Under the pieces are notes generated by a model, which had not been told where the DNA came from, searched no databases, and worked only from the letters and a program-made list of their open reading frames with translations. From Acidobacteriota bacterium (GTDB lineage: Bacteria > Acidobacteriota > Vicinamibacteria > Vicinamibacterales > Fen-181), in NCBI GenBank assembly GCA_003157675.1, contig PMKG01000166.1, positions 1 to 5,660 of the forward strand: a DNA stretch of 5,660 nucleotides. Direction: 5' to 3'. Of this stretch, positions 5,547-5,660 are shown piece after piece. The position numbers were made by a program, and so were the translations under genes. The stretch's first letter is position 1; every line of letters starts with the position of its first letter.

Positions 5547-5660
5547 TCAGCCGGCAAAGCGCCGTAGTGGCGTCCGAAACGCGGCCACCATGGCCGCCGC
5601 CAGGCCGAGCAGACAGGTCAGGATGAGGAAGAACGAATGGTGGGGCAGCGCGCTGTACGA
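5547..5660 (-). CDS. C-terminal end of a membrane protein, probably a transporter (runs off the right edge)
   Basis: Only the last 37 codons and a TGA are present. After a short polar stretch (SYSALPHH) comes one hydrophobic helix, SFFLILTCLLGLAAAMVAAF, then a basic tail, RTPLRRFAG. A final helix with an Arg-rich cytoplasmic tail is typical of major-facilitator or POT-type peptide transporters, but also of many other membrane proteins. The stop lies 18 nt before the M24 peptidase ATG, so the genes are very likely co-transcribed. A peptide importer would fit the downstream dipeptidases, but that is inference from context and not from a recognised domain. Confidence 0.6.
   Translation of the reverse strand, partial: SYSALPHHSFFLILTCLLGLAAAMVAAFRTPLRRFAG

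Overview
The window is GC-rich bacterial DNA, roughly two thirds G+C by eye, with tightly packed genes for peptide and amide hydrolysis. The gene mix is a DUF885 protein with an export signal, an exported COG1228 amidohydrolase, a second cytoplasmic COG1228 amidohydrolase and an M24 Xaa-Pro peptidase. This mix is common in Acidobacteriota (for example the Vicinamibacteria) and similar soil or marine protein scavengers. That assignment is an inference from gene content; the window holds no marker gene.

Layout. (1) Positions 1-1162, minus strand: the first 387 codons of a DUF885 protein with an N-terminal export signal, running off the left edge. (2) 1163-1447: a divergent promoter region with a perfect TATAAT and two small inverted repeats. 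(3) 1448-2695, plus strand: a complete amidohydrolase with a signal peptide. (4) 2696-3083: a gap between convergent genes. It holds a strong GC hairpin, a 27-codon ORF that looks like an orphan signal peptide behind a very good ribosome binding site, three TGAC words spaced exactly 10 bp apart, and a GNRA-loop hairpin. (5) 3084-5660, minus strand: an apparent operon read right to left. It contains the last 37 residues of a membrane protein (probably a transporter), an M24 Xaa-Pro peptidase, and a cytoplasmic COG1228 amidohydrolase. Both gene-to-gene gaps are 18 nt, and each downstream gene has its own Shine-Dalgarno sequence.

The most striking feature is that the M24 gene is split by a single in-frame TAG at codon 78. 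The reading frame is identical on both sides, protein similarity continues straight across the stop, and all five expected metal ligands downstream are intact. A GTG three codons after the TAG has AGGA overlapping the stop, so re-initiation is possible. The gene may therefore be a fresh nonsense pseudogene, a two-piece enzyme, a read-through gene, or a sequencing error.

Functionally, the right-hand operon fits uptake of small peptides followed by cytoplasmic cleavage by two unrelated dipeptidase-type enzymes (M24 and amidohydrolase). The left-hand divergent pair would act outside the cytoplasmic membrane. No mobile element, CRISPR array, tRNA or rRNA was recognised, and nothing here clearly points to a new defence or genetic system.
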